The notes: a model not told the origin generated them from the letters alone. DNA of 64,000 nucleotides from Strigops habroptila (GCF_004027225.2 NW_022651110.1:310001-374000); one strand, 5' to 3'; counted from the first letter of the stretch, positions 1-39,281 are shown. Numbers and translations: made by a program.

Positions 1-2881
1 AGGAGGAGCTGCAGGGAAGCGGGATTGCCCAGGCTGCTCAGGATCTGCAGCAGGTTGGGCTCCGGAAGGAGCCCCTTCCCTCGGTTCAGTGCCTTGGGAA
101 TACACAGGGAATATGAGCAGGCATTCCTGCAGCATTCCCACAGCACTCCCACCCAGAATGGCAGCGCAACGGGGGGATTTGTGCACCCGTTCCGGGAGTG
201 GCGGCATGCCAGAGGTGCCCGGAAGCAGGAGCTCCTCCATAGGGAATGTGCCAGCTGCTGGATCCCAGCCTCGGGAATGCCAATGGCACATGTCACCGTG
301 TGGATGGAGCTGGGGGGAAGGAAACTGGGGAAGGCAGGAAGGAAGGAAGGGGGCAGGAAGGAAGGAAGGAAGGGGGGAACGAAGGAAGGAAGGGGGGAAC
401 GAAGGGAGGAAGGGGGGAACGAAGGAAGGAAGGAAGGGGGGAACGAAGGAAGGAAGGAAGGGGGGGACAAAGGAAGGAAGGAAGGGGGGAACGAAGGGAG
501 GAAGGAAGGGGGGAACAAAGGAAGGAAAGGGGCAGGATGGAAGGAAGGAGGGAAGGAAGGAAGGAAAGGGGCAGGAAGGAAGGAGGGAAGGAAGGAAGGA
601 AGGAAAGGGGCAGGATGGAAGGAAGGGGGGCAGGAAGGAAGGAAAGGGGCAGGATGGAAGGAAGGAAAGGGGCAGGAAGCAGAGGGGGGCAGGAAGCAGG
701 GGCAGGATGGAAGGAAGGGGGCAGGAAGGAAGGAAGCGGGGAAGGAAGGAAGGAAGCGGGGAAGGAAGGAAGGAAAGGGGCAGGATGGAAGGAAGGAAAG
801 GGGCAGGATGGAAGGAAGGAAAGGGGCAGGAAGCAGGGGGGGGGCAGGAGCCTCACCATTGCCTGCGCTGCCGTCAGTGCAGCCAACATGCTGCGCCCGG
901 GAGGCCCGGGAGCGCAGAAGGAGACTCGGATGTGATTCCCGGCGAGCGGAAACCCATCCGTGGCCTCTTGCACCAGCTCCGCCAGCTCCGGAGACTCGTA
1001 TTCCAGCACCGCAAAGCCCTTGAGCTGCCCGTCCTGCCCGTAGGCCAGCTGGGAAAGCGGGATCAGCACCGGGCTGCTCAGCACGGAGTGAGCGGCAGCC
1101 CCGATTCCGGCCCCATTCCCGGCCCCATTCCCGGCTCACCTGGCAGAAAGCGGGAGCGCCGGCGGCAGAGAAGACGCGGCGCAGCTCTTCCAGGTCGGAA
1201 TAGCTGTGGGGCAGCTTATCCACGCACAGGCACTTGGAATGGAGAAGCTCCGACGTCAAGTGGTTGGCGTCCATCCAGTGCACGTAGAGAGTCCGGGTGC
1301 CCAGCTGCTTCCCGAGCAGCTCGAGCTTGGCTCGCGCCGCCGAATCCTTCTTCATGTATTCCACGAAGCCGTAGCCTTTGGAATGGCCCGTTTTGGGGCT
1401 GTACACCAGGAAGCAACGTTCCAAGTTGCCGAAAGGGCGGACGAGCTCCTCGAACTGCTGCTGGCTGAAGAGCTGCGGCAGGTTGGCGACGCAGAGCAGA
1501 GCGTCCGTGGCCTGGAGCTGCACCGAGAGCTCCCGCTCCCGCAGGCGGCTCCGGTGGAGCTTGGCGATGGCCGATTCCGCCTGCTCCCTGTTGAGCAGCG
1601 TGACGAAGGCTGGCGGAGAAGAGCAGCGCAAGGTTGGGGCTGAGGCACCGAAGCACCCCCAAGCCATAGGGAAAAGGAGAGGACGTTGGGAGGAAAGGCG
1701 GCGCCGGGCCGAAAGGGAATTGCTGTGGGATAAGGGGGGGTGGTGGCACCGGGAGGGGAAAAGCCATTGGAATGGTTGGGAAGGAGCTTAAGAGCATCCA
1801 GTTCCTCCTGCCCCAGGGATGCCCCACATAAGAACATGTCACCCCAGGCTCTGCCTTGAGCACTGCCGGGGATGGAGCATCCAAACCCTCTCCCATCCCG
1901 GTTGAATGGAGATGGGAAGAGCTTCCTTCCCTCCAACCCAAACTTCCCTGCTGCAGTTTGAAGCCATCACCCCTTGTCCCGTCACTGCTGACGGTCCCTC
2001 CCCACATCCCTGGAGCCCCCTTCAGCCGCTCGGAGGTCTCCGCTCAGCTTCTCGTCTCCAGGGTGAACATTCCCAACGTTCCCAGCCTGGCTCCAGCCCG
2101 GAGCTGCTCCGGCCCCTGCTCATCCTCCTCTGGCCTCACTCCGTGTCCTTACGTTGGGACCCCAGGGCTGGACGCAGCGTCCGTGCGGGGGCTCAGCAGA
2201 GATCCCCCGGCCCTGGGATTTGGGCTCAAATCCCTGGATTTGGGCTCAGGAGCAGGATACTCACCGGTCCCTTTGCACTTATCCACGAAGCAATACTTGA
2301 GCTTGTAGTCGCTGAGCAGGTCATGGACTTCCTGCAGGGAAAGGACGGAGTCACCCACAGGGAAAAGCAGCTTCTTCCCAGCATGGATCCCTATGGATCA
2401 CCCCGAATAACGCTCCATCGCCAGCGAAGCCCCAGCGGACCCCTCAGCCCCCAAAGGGCCACCCCAGGGCCTTAAAGGAGCGGCTCCTCCTCCCGCTTCA
2501 ACCGGTCGCTCGTTGCCGCCGCCTCCGCTCGGGGCGATGGATACCGGGGAGAGGGGACGGGACCGGCGGGAGGACCCGGCGCTGCCCAAGGGGGAAGGAC
2601 CCAAACGGGCCCCAATGGACCGGGGGGGGGGGAACGGACGGAGCCGGCTCCGGTTCCCCCACGGGCCGCGGTTCCCGCCGTACCTGGTTGCTCACGTCGG
2701 CCGGTAGCCCCCGGATGAGCACCTTGCGGCGGTTGCGGAACTGGCGGGCGCTGCGGGCCAGGCGGCTCCGCACCTCGGCCGGGTCCAGCGGCGGCAGCTC
2801 CTCCTCCGGGGCCCGGCCGCGGCCCAGCGCCGCCACCGGCAGCTCCGGGCCCGGCGCCGTTACGGACAACGCCGCCGCCAT
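1..2881 (-). CDS. RAVER1: RAVER1, ribonucleoprotein PTB-binding 1, 5' part (five coding exons)
   Basis: Raver1 is an RNA-binding co-factor of PTB that also contacts vinculin and alpha-actinin. Coding exons on the minus strand are 2881-2684, 2331-2265, 1609-1140, 1048-857 and 92-1 (continues off the left edge). All junctions are GT-AG and the phases close, giving about 339 residues. Visible in order: an Ala/Pro/Glu-rich N-terminus, then three RRMs, with RNP motifs such as KGYGFVEY and LKGFAVLEY. The conserved segment [14 protein letters not shown] follows RRM3, then the start of the Leu-rich region ([10 protein letters not shown]). The start ATG at 2881-2879 sits in AAGATGGCGGC. Identity rests on strong match to remembered vertebrate Raver1 and on lying beside TYK2, as in human. 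RAVER2 is the only realistic alternative and fits the location less well. Confidence 0.95.
320..842. repeat. GAAGG/GGAA purine microsatellite in RAVER1 intron 4
   Basis: About 520 bases of imperfect GAAGGAAGGG and GGGGCAGGAT units with almost no pyrimidines on the plus strand. Several frames stay open across it, but these are repeat artefacts. Confidence 0.95.
1752..2135 (-). mobile_element. CR1 LINE 3'-end fragment
   Basis: In RAVER1 intron 2. The plus strand shows the reverse complement of the CR1 3' region: a TTGGGAAGGAGCTTAAGAGC-like block, a GGGATGGAGCATCC-like block, and a TTTGAAGCCATCACCCCTTG block. This is a diverged, 5'-truncated copy. Confidence 0.8.
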
Positions 2882-3110
2882 CTTGGGCGCCCGTTGGCTG
2901 CAGAGCGCTGCTAAGACGGCGCTGTCTCATTGGTTCCGCCCGCCGCTGAGCGGAGTATTCGGGATGGGTATTGGGCAGAGCGAAAAAAACCAAGCCCGGA
3001 GCAACGGTGCTGGGTATTGGATGGAAAAGGGCTTTATTTAGCGTTCCGCCTTCTGATTGGACAGAGGACGGCGAGCCCTGCGACTACCGCGCTCTGATTG
3101 GATGAGTCTC
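2882..3110 (-). promoter_or_regulatory. RAVER1 promoter region
   Basis: Directly upstream of the RAVER1 ATG. ATTGG motifs (CCAAT on the gene strand) occur near 2929, 3013, 3055 and 3096. The immediate upstream part is GC-rich, and the start codon lies in a YY1-like AAGATGGCGGC. No TATA box is clear. Extent is inferred. Confidence 0.55.
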
Positions 3111-3121
3111 AAAGGCCCCCC

Positions 3122-3285
3122 CCAACCTTGCGGCCCTATAGGGCTCTATGGCCCCCTATAGAAACACCCACACATCCCCTATAGGGGTCCTTGATCCCCC
3201 CCAGGCCCTATAGGGCTCTATGGCCCCCTATAGAAACACCCCAACATCCCCTATAGGGGTCCCTGATCCCCCCATAGGGCCCTCG
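3122..3285. repeat. Two-copy tandem repeat, CCCTATAGGG-rich
   Basis: Between the RAVER1 promoter and the TYK2 3' end. A unit of about 70 bases beginning near GGCCCTATAGGGCTCTATGG is present twice and nearly identical. Confidence 0.8.
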
Positions 3286-3361
3286 AGCCCCCCCTCCCAC
3301 CCTATAGGCCCCCGTGACCCCCCAACAGGCCACAGAGGAGCTGGTTGGGGCCATTACATCC

Positions 3362-3367
3362 TTTATT
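3362..3367 (-). promoter_or_regulatory. Probable TYK2 polyadenylation signal AATAAA
   Basis: TTTATT on the plus strand, about 370 bases beyond the TYK2 stop. It is the best-placed AATAAA on the gene strand before the RAVER1 promoter. Confidence 0.6.
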
Positions 3368-3738
3368 GGGGGTCACTACCCCCTGAGGGGGGGTAAAGGG
3401 GGACCCCCCCACCCCATAACCCCCCCCCCTAATCCGGGGGGGGCAACAAATAAGGGGGGGGGCCATAGAGCAGCGCCCCCCCCCAATAAAGTGCCACAGT
3501 CCTGTTGCTGAAGCCCCATTCATTGGGGAGGGGGCCCCCAAATTGGCGGGGGGGGGGGAGATCCAGCCCCCCCATAGGCACATCCCACCCCCCTTTCCCC
3601 ACAGTCTCATTCACAGTGTTTGGCCTCATCCCGGCACCGGGAATACCGGGAATGGCAGCATCAGGATCCAGGGACCCCCCCCAATGCGGTGCTATGGGGC
3701 GCAAAGGGGGGGTCCCCATTGTGTGTGTCCCCCCCCCA

Positions 3739-14878
<11,140 letters not shown>

Positions 14879-15384
14879 GGCTGCGGGGGGAAACAGGGAA
14901 TGTGGGCGCAGGGAAGCACTCAGGGAAAGCCGTAGCTCCAGCCCATCCAACCCCGGGCTGGGGATGCTTCCAGGGATGGCGGCTCCGGCAGCGCCCTGCT
15001 TCCAACGGGAGCACCCTTGGGGTGGATAAATCCATCCCGAGCTCCATCTAAACCTCCCCTGGAACAGCTCGAGCCCATGATCCCGTGATCCCGCTATCCC
15101 ATCCCCTGGAAGCAGAGCGCAGCCGCTCCTGGCTCCATCCTGCCCTAGAGTGATGAGGTTCCCAGTGCTCAGGGGGACAAGCCCTGCTCCTGATCCAGGC
15201 GGGAACGCCACAGGGAATCCATCAATCCAGGCACCAACCAGTACATCCCAGTTGGGAACTGGGCCCCCCCCCATGGCCACGCACCTCGGTGGCAGCTGAA
15301 GCATCACTCGGTGCCCGGAGCCAAGCGGGAAGGGGCTGTTCCCACCTGGAGGGAGCAGAAATGACCCATCAGCAGCCCCAGATG

Positions 15385-15848
15385 GGGCCCCGCATATCCC
15401 GATACCCTCCCCCTGGGCCCACATATCCCAACCTCCCCCCCAGCCCCACATATGCCGATACAACCCCCAGCCCCGCATATCCCGATACCCTCCCTGCGGC
15501 CCCACATATCCCAATGCTCCCCCCGGCCCCACATATCTCGATACAACCCCCAGCCCCACATATCCCAACCCCCACCTCCCAGCCCCACATATCCCAATAC
15601 TCCCCCCGGCCCCACATATCCCAACCCACACCTCCCAGACCCACATATCCCGATACAACCCGCACCCCTGAGCCCCACATATCCCAATACCCCCACCCGG
15701 CCCCACATACCGCGATACAACCCCCCCCAGCCCCACATATCCCAACCCCCACCTCCCAGCCCCACATATCCCCGACCCACACCCCGCCCCCCGCCCCACA
15801 TATCCCGATACCCCCCCCCCCCCCCCCCAGCCCCACATATCGCGATAT
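15385..15848. repeat. CCCCACATATCCC minisatellite upstream of TYK2 coding exon 1
   Basis: About 17 tandem variants of AGCCCCACATATCCCGATAC and AGCCCCACATATCCCAACCC, units roughly 24-30 bases, probably in the 5' UTR intron of TYK2. Confidence 0.95.
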
Positions 15849-15849
15849 C

Positions 15850-16080
15850 CCCCCATCGTACCGGGCCCCGCTCCCTCCGCTCGGCCGCCGCTCCGACCCG
15901 CTCCACCCCGTAGAGCGGCCGCTTCCTATTGGGCCCGAGAGACGCGCGCTGCCATTGGCCCGGCGTCGCCGCGCCCACACGCCTTCGCCCTATGGGCGTG
16001 GCGCCGAGAGCGGCTCCGCCCCCCGAAAGACCGGCGGTGATTGGCTGCTGAGGCCAAAGGCCCAGGGCGGGGAGCGCGGC
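15850..16080 (-). promoter_or_regulatory. TYK2 CpG promoter and candidate 5' UTR exon
   Basis: GC- and CpG-rich block with ATTGG (CCAAT on the gene strand) near 15934, 15953 and 16037. A candidate non-coding first exon ends at 15862, donor GTACGA, and would join the acceptor just before 14880. The donor is weak and the exon is inferred. This is the only CpG-rich non-repetitive block between TYK2 and DNM2. Confidence 0.5.
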
Positions 16081-16084
16081 GGGG

Positions 16085-16300
16085 GAGGGGGGGACCCACA
16101 GCTGGATCCGGGGGGGATCCAACAGCTGGATCCATGGGGAACCCACAGCTGGATCCATGGGGATCCACAGCTGGATCTGGGGGGACCAACAGCTGGGTCC
16201 AGGGGGGATCCACAGCTGGGTCCGGGGGAGGACCCACAGCTGGGTCCGGGGGGAACCCAACAGCTGGATCCAAAGGGGGGGACCCACAGCTGGAAAACCA
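16085..16300. repeat. CAGCTGGATCC tandem repeat
   Basis: About nine units of roughly 23 bases built on GGGGACCCACAGCTGGATCC, between the TYK2 promoter and the DNM2 3' end. Confidence 0.9.
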
Positions 16301-16653
16301 TTGCTGGGGGGGGTGCGTCCATCGGGAATCTTGTGCTTCCATGTGAACACTTGTGCTTAGAAACGGCTTTTTGAACGCAGACGATTCCCAGCTTTGGGAA
16401 TAGCGAGTGTGGCTCCCCCGGGGCTCTGCTTGGGAAGAGAGGGCCCGGCTCCCGCAGGCGCTACTGAGCCCCCCCAAACCCCCCCTTCGAATCCAGCCCC
16501 CCCAAACCCCCCTTGACTCCAACCCCCCAACCCCCCCATCGACTTCAACCCCCCCAACCCCTCATCGCCTCCTGCCCCCCACCCCCCCCATTGCCTCGAG
16601 CCCCCCCCGCGGTCCCCCCCCCCCCCCAGGACAATTCGTTCCATTTTTCACCC

Positions 16654-16659
16654 TTTATT
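16654..16659 (-). promoter_or_regulatory. Probable DNM2 polyadenylation signal AATAAA
   Basis: TTTATT on the plus strand, about 800 bases beyond the DNM2 stop. The 3' UTR between contains long G/C homopolymers (near 16735-16755 and 17160-17175) and an AT-rich patch near 16850-16880. Confidence 0.65.
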
Positions 16660-17459
16660 TTTGATTATTCTCTTCATTCTTTGCTTTAGTTCAGGAATTA
16701 ATCGGCTACAACCGGAGGCACTTACAGGCGGCAGCGGGGGGGGGGGGGGGGGCACCCCCAGCCATGGCACCGGGGGGGGGGGATGGAGGGGTGGGTTATG
16801 GGGGGGGCGGGGGCGGGTTTTGGGGGGGGTTTGTTCCATTTCCTGGTTTTATACAATTAATAAAAGTCTGTAAAAATATTTACAACCTCCGGCCCCCGGC
16901 TCCTTCCTCCTGATCCCGATCCTGATCCCGATCCTGATCCCGACCCCATCGGCTGGGAGAGGCTCCGGGTGACACCAACCCAGGCCCCTCCAGCCCCCCC
17001 CTCCCCGCTCCAGTCTCCCCCCCCACACAGGGTCCATTTGGGAATCCAGTGGGATGGAGCCGGGATGAGCTAGAAAAAAGCGGGATCCCAGCTCGGGCCA
17101 AGGGGGAGAAACCCCCCAAAAATCACTGATTTTATAGAGAATATATTAATACAAAATTTGGGGGGGGGGGGGGGGAAGGAGGAAGGAAGCGACGGGCAGG
17201 GCTGGGCTCAGCCCCACAGAGCCGGAGCGGGGGGGACTGGGGACAAAGTGCAATGTTGACCCCCCCCAAATCATCTCTAATCCGCGGTGGGTTATGGGGG
17301 GGGGGGCCGGGGCCGGTTGAACCGCGGCCGAGCTGCCGGCAGGAGCGAGGAGGGGGGGGGCACGACAACAAGGGGTTAGAGATAGGGCTGGAGGGGGGGG
17401 GGGTTCCCCTGTGTGTGTCCCCCCCCCTCCACAGCCCCATTCCCGGCCCCGCGGGGGGG

Positions 17460-33712
<16,253 letters not shown>

Positions 33713-36700
33713 ATGGCGGCGCCCATGGCGGCGGTGCCCGGCGCGGCTCCGCTGCTGCGGGTGGTGGCGGAGTGCGGCTGGAGCCGGGCGCGGGCCGCGG
33801 AGCTGCGGCTGCCGCATGGCCCCGTGCCCTGCCCCGTCTTCATGCCCGTGGGGACCCGCGGGACCGCCAAGGGGATCACGGCGGCGCAGCTCGCCGCGCT
33901 CGGCTGCCGCATCTGCCTCGGCAACACCTACCACCTGGGGACGCGGCCGGTGAGCGGCGGCGGGGCCGAACGGGACGGGACGGGGCGGGGGGGAAGGGGG
34001 ACACCGGCCCCCCCCCACACTCCCTCGGGTGCACCGGCAGGCCCCGCCCGCGGCCGCGGTGTGGCCACGCCCCCGGGGGGCCCCGCCTCCGAGCGCCTAT
34101 TGGCGGGACCCGTTCGGTGAAGCCACGCCCCCCCGTTGACCACGCCCCCTTCTCATTCCCGCGCCTTCTTCTCTTCGCGCCTTTGTAGCCCCGCCCCTTC
34201 TTGGCCCCGCCCACTCCCGCCCTGGCCCCGCCCCCGGGGCGCCCCCGGGTCCCCACGCCCGCCCTCCCCGCCCCGTGTCCCCCCCGCCCGGTGTAACGCG
34301 CCCCCCCCGCAGGGCCCGGAGCTGGTGCAGCGCTCCGGCGGCCTCCACGGCTTCATGGACTGGCCCCACAACCTGCTGACGGTGAGGAGGGGCCGCGCCC
34401 CCCCCCCAGGACACCCTCCTATTGTGGGGGGGGGGGTACACCCCCAAACCCCTTCCTTTTGGGGGGGGGGACACCCTCAGGACTCTCTCCCCACATCCCC
34501 GTGGGTCCTGAGCTACCACCCCCACGGTTGTGGCCCCCCCACCAGCCCCAATATTGGGGTGTTGTGTGTCTGTATATGTCCCCCAGCCCCAATATTGGGG
34601 TGTATCCCCCCCCCAGCCCCAATATCGGGGTGTCCCCCCCCCAGACCCCCTTGTTTCCCCCCCCAAAGGACAGCGGCGGGTTCCAGATGGTGTCTCTGTC
34701 GGAGCTGTCGGAGGTGACGGAGGAGGGGGTCCTCTTCCGCTCCCCCTATGGGGGGGGGGGACATCCTGCTCACCCCCGAGAAGTCCATTGAGATCCAGAA
34801 CGCTCTGGGTGAGTGCTGGGGAGGGGGGGGACACCCCCCAAACACCCCAATGGGGGCGGGGGACCCCCCCCGTTAAACCCTTCCATCTGCAGGCGCCGAT
34901 ATCGTGATGCAGTTGGACGATGTCGTGAGCAGCACCACGACGGGGCCGCGTGTTGAGGAGGCCATGAAGAGGTGGGGACCCCCCCCCCCCCGACACCCCA
35001 AACCCCTCCCCGGCCCCCCCCACTCCTCACTGTGTCCCCCCCCCCAGGTCCGTGCGGTGGCTCGACCGCTGCATCGCCGCCAACCGCAGCCCCGAGCGGC
35101 AAAACCTCTTCGCCATCATCCAGGGGGGGCTGGACCCGGCGCTGCGCACGCAGTGCCTGGAAGGTACCGCGGCCTTCGTCCTCATCCTCATCCCCATCCC
35201 CTTCCTCATCCTCATCCCCATCCCCATCCCCATCCTCATCCCCATCCCCATCCCCATCCCCATCCTCATCCCCATCCCCATCCTCATCCTCATCCCCATC
35301 CCCATCCCCATCCTCATCCCCATCCTCATCCTCATCCCCATCCTCATCCCTATTCTCATCCCACTTCTCCTACTCATCCTCATCTCCATCCCCATTCTCA
35401 TCCTCATCCCCCTTCTCCTCATCCTCCTCCTCACTCTCCTCATCCTCATCTCCCTTCTCATTCTCATCCCCTTTCTCCTCCTCTTCCTCATCCCACTTCT
35501 CCTCCTCATGCCCATTATCATCCCCCTTTTCCTCCCCATCCTCATTCTCCTCCTCCTCTTCATCCTTATCCCCCTTCTCATCCTCATCCTCACCGTCCTC
35601 ATTCTCATTATCATCCCCATTATCGCCATCCTCATCCTCATTATCATCCCCATTATCACTCTCCTCCTCATCCCCTTTTTCCTCCTCATCTCCATTCCCC
35701 TTGTCCTCATCCTCATCCCCTTTCTCATCCTCATCTCCCTTCTCACCCTCATCCTCATTCCTTTTCCTCCTCATCCTCATCCACCTTCTCTTCTTCCTCA
35801 TCCCCCTTCTCCTCCTCATCCTCATCATCCTCCTCCTCATCCTCCCCCTTCTCCTCCTCATCCCGCCCTTCCTCCCTCTCCCCAGCACCTCCCCTCTCCC
35901 CACCTTCCTCCCACTCCTCCTCCTCATCTTCCTCCCCATTCCCTCCCGCTCCCTCCCCATCTTTTTGGGGGAGGGGGGGGGTGTCAGGGTAAAGCCCCCC
36001 CCCCCTTACTCCCGTTTTGGGGTGTCCCCGCAGCGATGACGCTCCGGGACGTCCCCGGCTTCGCCATCGGGGGCCTGAGCGGGGGCGAGGACAAGGGGCT
36101 CTTCTGGCGCATGGTGAAGCTCAGCACCGAGCGGCTGCCCCGCGACAAGCCCCGTTACCTCATGGGCGTCGGGTAGGTCCTTTGGGGGGGGGGACACACA
36201 AAATATTGGGGTTCACCCCCCCCCCGCCCCATATGGTCCCCATTGCCCCCCGCAGCTACGCCACCGACCTGGTCGTCTGCGTCGCTTTGGGCTGTGACAT
36301 GTTCGACTGCGTCTTCCCCACCCGCACGGCGGTAGGAGGGGGCTGGGGGGGGGGACACACATAATGGGGACCCCCCCACACCCCAAACCCCCCCCGACCT
36401 CCCCTCACTCCGGCTCTGCCCCACAGCGTTTCGGCTCCGCTTTGGTCCCGGGGGGGTCGCTGCAGCTCAAGAACCATCAGTTCGCCCGTGATTTCCGCCC
36501 CATTGATGCGGATTGTGGGTGCCCCACGTGCCAGCGGTGAGGGGGGGCACGTAAAGGGGGGGGCACATAACAGTGGGGAGCACATAAAGGGGGGAGCACA
36601 TAAAGGGGGGGCACATAAAGTTGGGGAGCACATAAAGGGGGGGCACATAAAGGTGTGTGGGGGGATAAGGTGGAGGCGCATAAGGGGGGGCACATAAAGG

Positions 36701-37465
36701 TGGGGAGCACATAAAGGTGGGGGGGCATAAAGATGGGGGCGCATAAAGGAGGGGCCACATAAAGGCAGGGGGGCACATAAAGGTTTGGGAGGGGGCACAT
36801 AAAGGTTTGGGAGGGGGCACAAGGTGGGGGGGCACATAAAGGTGGGGGGGTCCATAAAGGGTAGGGCACATAAAGGTGTGTGGGGGGATAAGGTGGGGGT
36901 GCATAAGGGGGGGCACATAAAGGTGTGGGGGGGGCATGAAGGTGGGGGGTGGCATAAAGGTGGGGGTGGGCACATAAAGGTGTGGGGGGGGCATAAAGGT
37001 GTGGGGGGGCATAAAGGTGGGGGGGGCACATAAAGGTGTGGTGGGGCACATAAAGGCAGGGGGAGCATAAGGTGGGGGCGCATAAGGGGGGGCACATAAA
37101 GGGGTGTGTGTGTGTGAACCCCCTTTGTACCCCCCGCTGGTTGTGCCCCCCCAGGCACAGCCGTGCCTACCTGCACGCGTTGCTGCGCACGGAGCCGGCA
37201 GCGCTGCACCACCTCACGGTGCACAACATCGCCTACCAGGTACGGCCCAATGTGTGGGGTGGGGGGGCCCATGGGGGGGTCCCCCCTTGTTTAACCCCCC
37301 CCTTTGCCCCCCCCCCAGCTCAACCTGATGGCCTCCATCCGCCAGAGCATCCTGGAGCAGCGCTTCCCGCAGTTCGTGCGGCGCTTCCTGAGCTCCCGCT
37401 ATGGGGCACGGATCCCAGCGTGGGTCCGGGAGGCTCTGGATGCTGCTGGGATCACCCTGGATTAA
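33713..37465 (+). CDS. QTRT1: QTRT1, queuine tRNA-ribosyltransferase catalytic subunit
   Basis: QTRT1 pairs with QTRT2 to swap guanine-34 for queuine in tRNAs with GUN anticodons. Exons: 33713-33949, 34313-34381, 34669-34808, 34893-34971, 35048-35163, 36034-36172, 36256-36331, 36427-36536, 37155-37239, 37319-37465. Length about 398 residues (human 403). Hallmarks: [22 protein letters not shown] (catalytic Asp); [44 protein letters not shown] (nucleophile Asp); the zinc site [11 protein letters not shown]. Exon 34669-34808 is one base out of phase at an 11-G run (34750-34760); the following SPEKS-equivalent, [13 protein letters not shown], lies in the shifted frame. A start at 33713 ([10 protein letters not shown]) is chosen because it sits in AAGATGGCGGC; the frame is open further 5'. 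An ATG at 33642 is in another frame. Confidence 0.95.
35175..35885. repeat. TCATCC/CCATCC microsatellite filling QTRT1 intron 5
   Basis: About 700 bases of hexamers CATCCC and CATCCT with CTCCT variants, pyrimidine-rich on the plus strand. It accounts for most of the intron between 35163 and 36034. Long open frames here are artefacts. Confidence 0.95.
36540..37112. repeat. GGGGGCACATAAAGG minisatellite in QTRT1 intron 8
   Basis: About 35 short units of GGGGGGCACATAAAGGTGTG type fill the intron between 36536 and 37155. Confidence 0.95.
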
Positions 37466-37578
37466 CGGGGACCCCCCCCATAGTGTGTGTCCCCTCCCCA
37501 ATACGGTTCTTTTTATATGTTTTAGGGGTTTTTTACTACTTTAATGGGTTTTTAAGCAGGGGAGGGGGGGCCCATCCG

Positions 37579-37584
37579 AATAAA
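37579..37584 (+). promoter_or_regulatory. QTRT1 polyadenylation signal AATAAA
   Basis: CCGAATAAATGG 114 bases beyond the QTRT1 stop. Only AATAAA nearby on this strand. Confidence 0.8.
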
Positions 37585-37849
37585 TGGATTGGTGGGAACA
37601 GCAGCTTGTGGGGCTGGGAGGGGTCAAAAAGGGCCGGGGGGGGTGTGTAAATGGCTTTTGGGGGGGGGGAAATGGGGCTGGGGGGCCCCAACTAAGGACA
37701 AGGACCTAAATGGGGTGATGAGGGTCTGCGGGGGGGGGAACCTGGGGCTATTTGGGGGTCCAGGGATGCGGGGGGGGGCACTTGGGGGGGTGTTGGGGCA
37801 ATGAGGGGGCCCCCCCCCCCAGCTCCTGGGGTTGGGGACAAAGGACAGG

Positions 37850-38009
37850 GACTGCCCCATCGCGGGGTGGGGACACGCGGCCTCACCTCTGCCCCATTGC
37901 GGGGGGGCGGGCCCCGTGCGTCAAGCGGGGCACGGAAGGAAGCTTGAGGCCGGGGCGGGGTGACCGCGGCCGCATCGCCCGCGAGAGGCAGCTCCGGCAC
38001 CGGCAGCAG
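37850..38009 (+). promoter_or_regulatory. Candidate promoter and 5' UTR exon of the galactosyltransferase gene
   Basis: A GC-rich block ends in CGGCAGCAG followed by GTGAGCGG, a good donor. The coding exon at 39282 is preceded by a good acceptor (CTCCCCACAG). Together they suggest a non-coding first exon spliced over the minisatellite. Inferred only. Confidence 0.35.
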
Positions 38010-38014
38010 GTGAG

Positions 38015-38990
38015 CGGGAATGGGAGCCACTGGGAGCAGCGCCCAGGGCAGCCTGGAGCAACTGGGAACAACTGGGCAGAGGTGGGAATAGCACCCGGGA
38101 GCGAATGGGAGTGACTGGAATGAGCTGGGATCAGCGCCCGGGGGAGCCTGGAGTGACTGGGAGTGACTGGGAAGAGGTGGGAATAGCACCCGGGGGAGCG
38201 TGGAGTGACTGGGAGTGACCGGAATGAGTTGGGAGCTGCACCCGGGGGAGCATGGAGCAACTGGGAGTGACTGGGAAGAGCTGGGAGCTGCACCCAGGGG
38301 ACCCTGGAGTGACTGGGAAGAGATGGGAATAGCACCCGGGGGAGCCTGGAGCAACTGGGAAGAGATGGGAATAGCACCCGGGGGAGCCTGGAGCGACTGG
38401 GAGTGACTGGGAAGAGGTGGGAATAGCACCTGGGGAAGCCTGGAGTGACTGGGAAGGGCTGGGATCAGTGCCCAAGGGAGCCTGGAGCCACTGGGAAGAG
38501 CTGGGAGTAGCACTTGGGGGACCCCGGAACAACTGGGAGTGACTGGGAAGGGCTGGGAAGAACTGGGAGCTGCAGCTGGGGGTACCTGGAGCAACTGGGA
38601 GTGAATGGGAAGAGCTTGGAATAGCACCTGGGGAACTGGGGGTGACAAGGAAGAGCCGGGAATAGCACCTGGGGAACTGGGGGTGACAAGGAAGAGCCGG
38701 GAACAGCACTGGCGGGAACTGGGAGTGACAAGGAAGAGCCGGGAACAGCACTGGCGGGAACTGGGAGTGACAAGGAAGAGCCGGGAACAGCACTGGCGGG
38801 AACTGGGAGTGACAAGGAAGAGCCGGGAACAGCACTGGCGGGAACTGGGAGTGACAAGGAAGAGCCGGGAACAGCACTGGCACTGGCGGGAACCGGGAGT
38901 GACAAGGAAGAGCTGGGAACAGCACCGGCGGGAACCGGGATCCACTGGGAAGGGCTGGGAGCTGCACCCTGGGGTGAACTGGGCAGCACT
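38015..38990. repeat. Minisatellite between QTRT1 and the galactosyltransferase, with a 42-base core
   Basis: GGAGCCTGGAGTGACTGGGA-like units, passing into near-perfect 42-base units (GTGACAAGGAAGAGCCGGGA then ACAGCACTGGCGGGAACTGG) at about 38690-38900. Because 42 is a multiple of three, one frame reads as a 14-residue repeat; this is not a gene. Confidence 0.95.
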
Positions 38991-39281
38991 GGGCTCTTAG
39001 CCCGGGCCCCCGCTGTGGTTCCTATGGGGCTGGTGCCGGGCGGTGGGACCCCAACTGGTTTTACTGGTTTAACTGGTCGGGGCTGGGCTGGAGCCGAGGG
39101 GCTCTCCCCGACCCACGTGGCTGGCACCGGCACCGGGACCAGCCCCCCTTATCGCACCCGGAGCCTCTTATCAGCGCCCGGCCCTGCCGGGGGGACACCG
39201 AGGGGCGGGGGGTGCAGGAGGTGCTGGGGGGTGCTGGGGGGGTACTGAGGTGCTGGTCTCCCCACAGGCAGTGGCCATAGC

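Noticed and set aside
89-1468. Long plus-strand open frames (over 400 codons) across the GAAGG repeat
   Set aside because: They come from a stop-free purine microsatellite inside a RAVER1 intron and read antisense to RAVER1 exons.
34904-36176. Pro-His, Ser and Ile-rich open frames of over 350 codons in QTRT1 intron 5
   Set aside because: Produced by the CATCCC hexamer repeat; only the outer ends overlap true QTRT1 exons.
38605-39000. Open frame with a perfect 14-residue repeat (GVTRKSREQHWREL type)
   Set aside because: The 42-base minisatellite unit is a multiple of three, so periodic frames arise by construction; no start context or family similarity.
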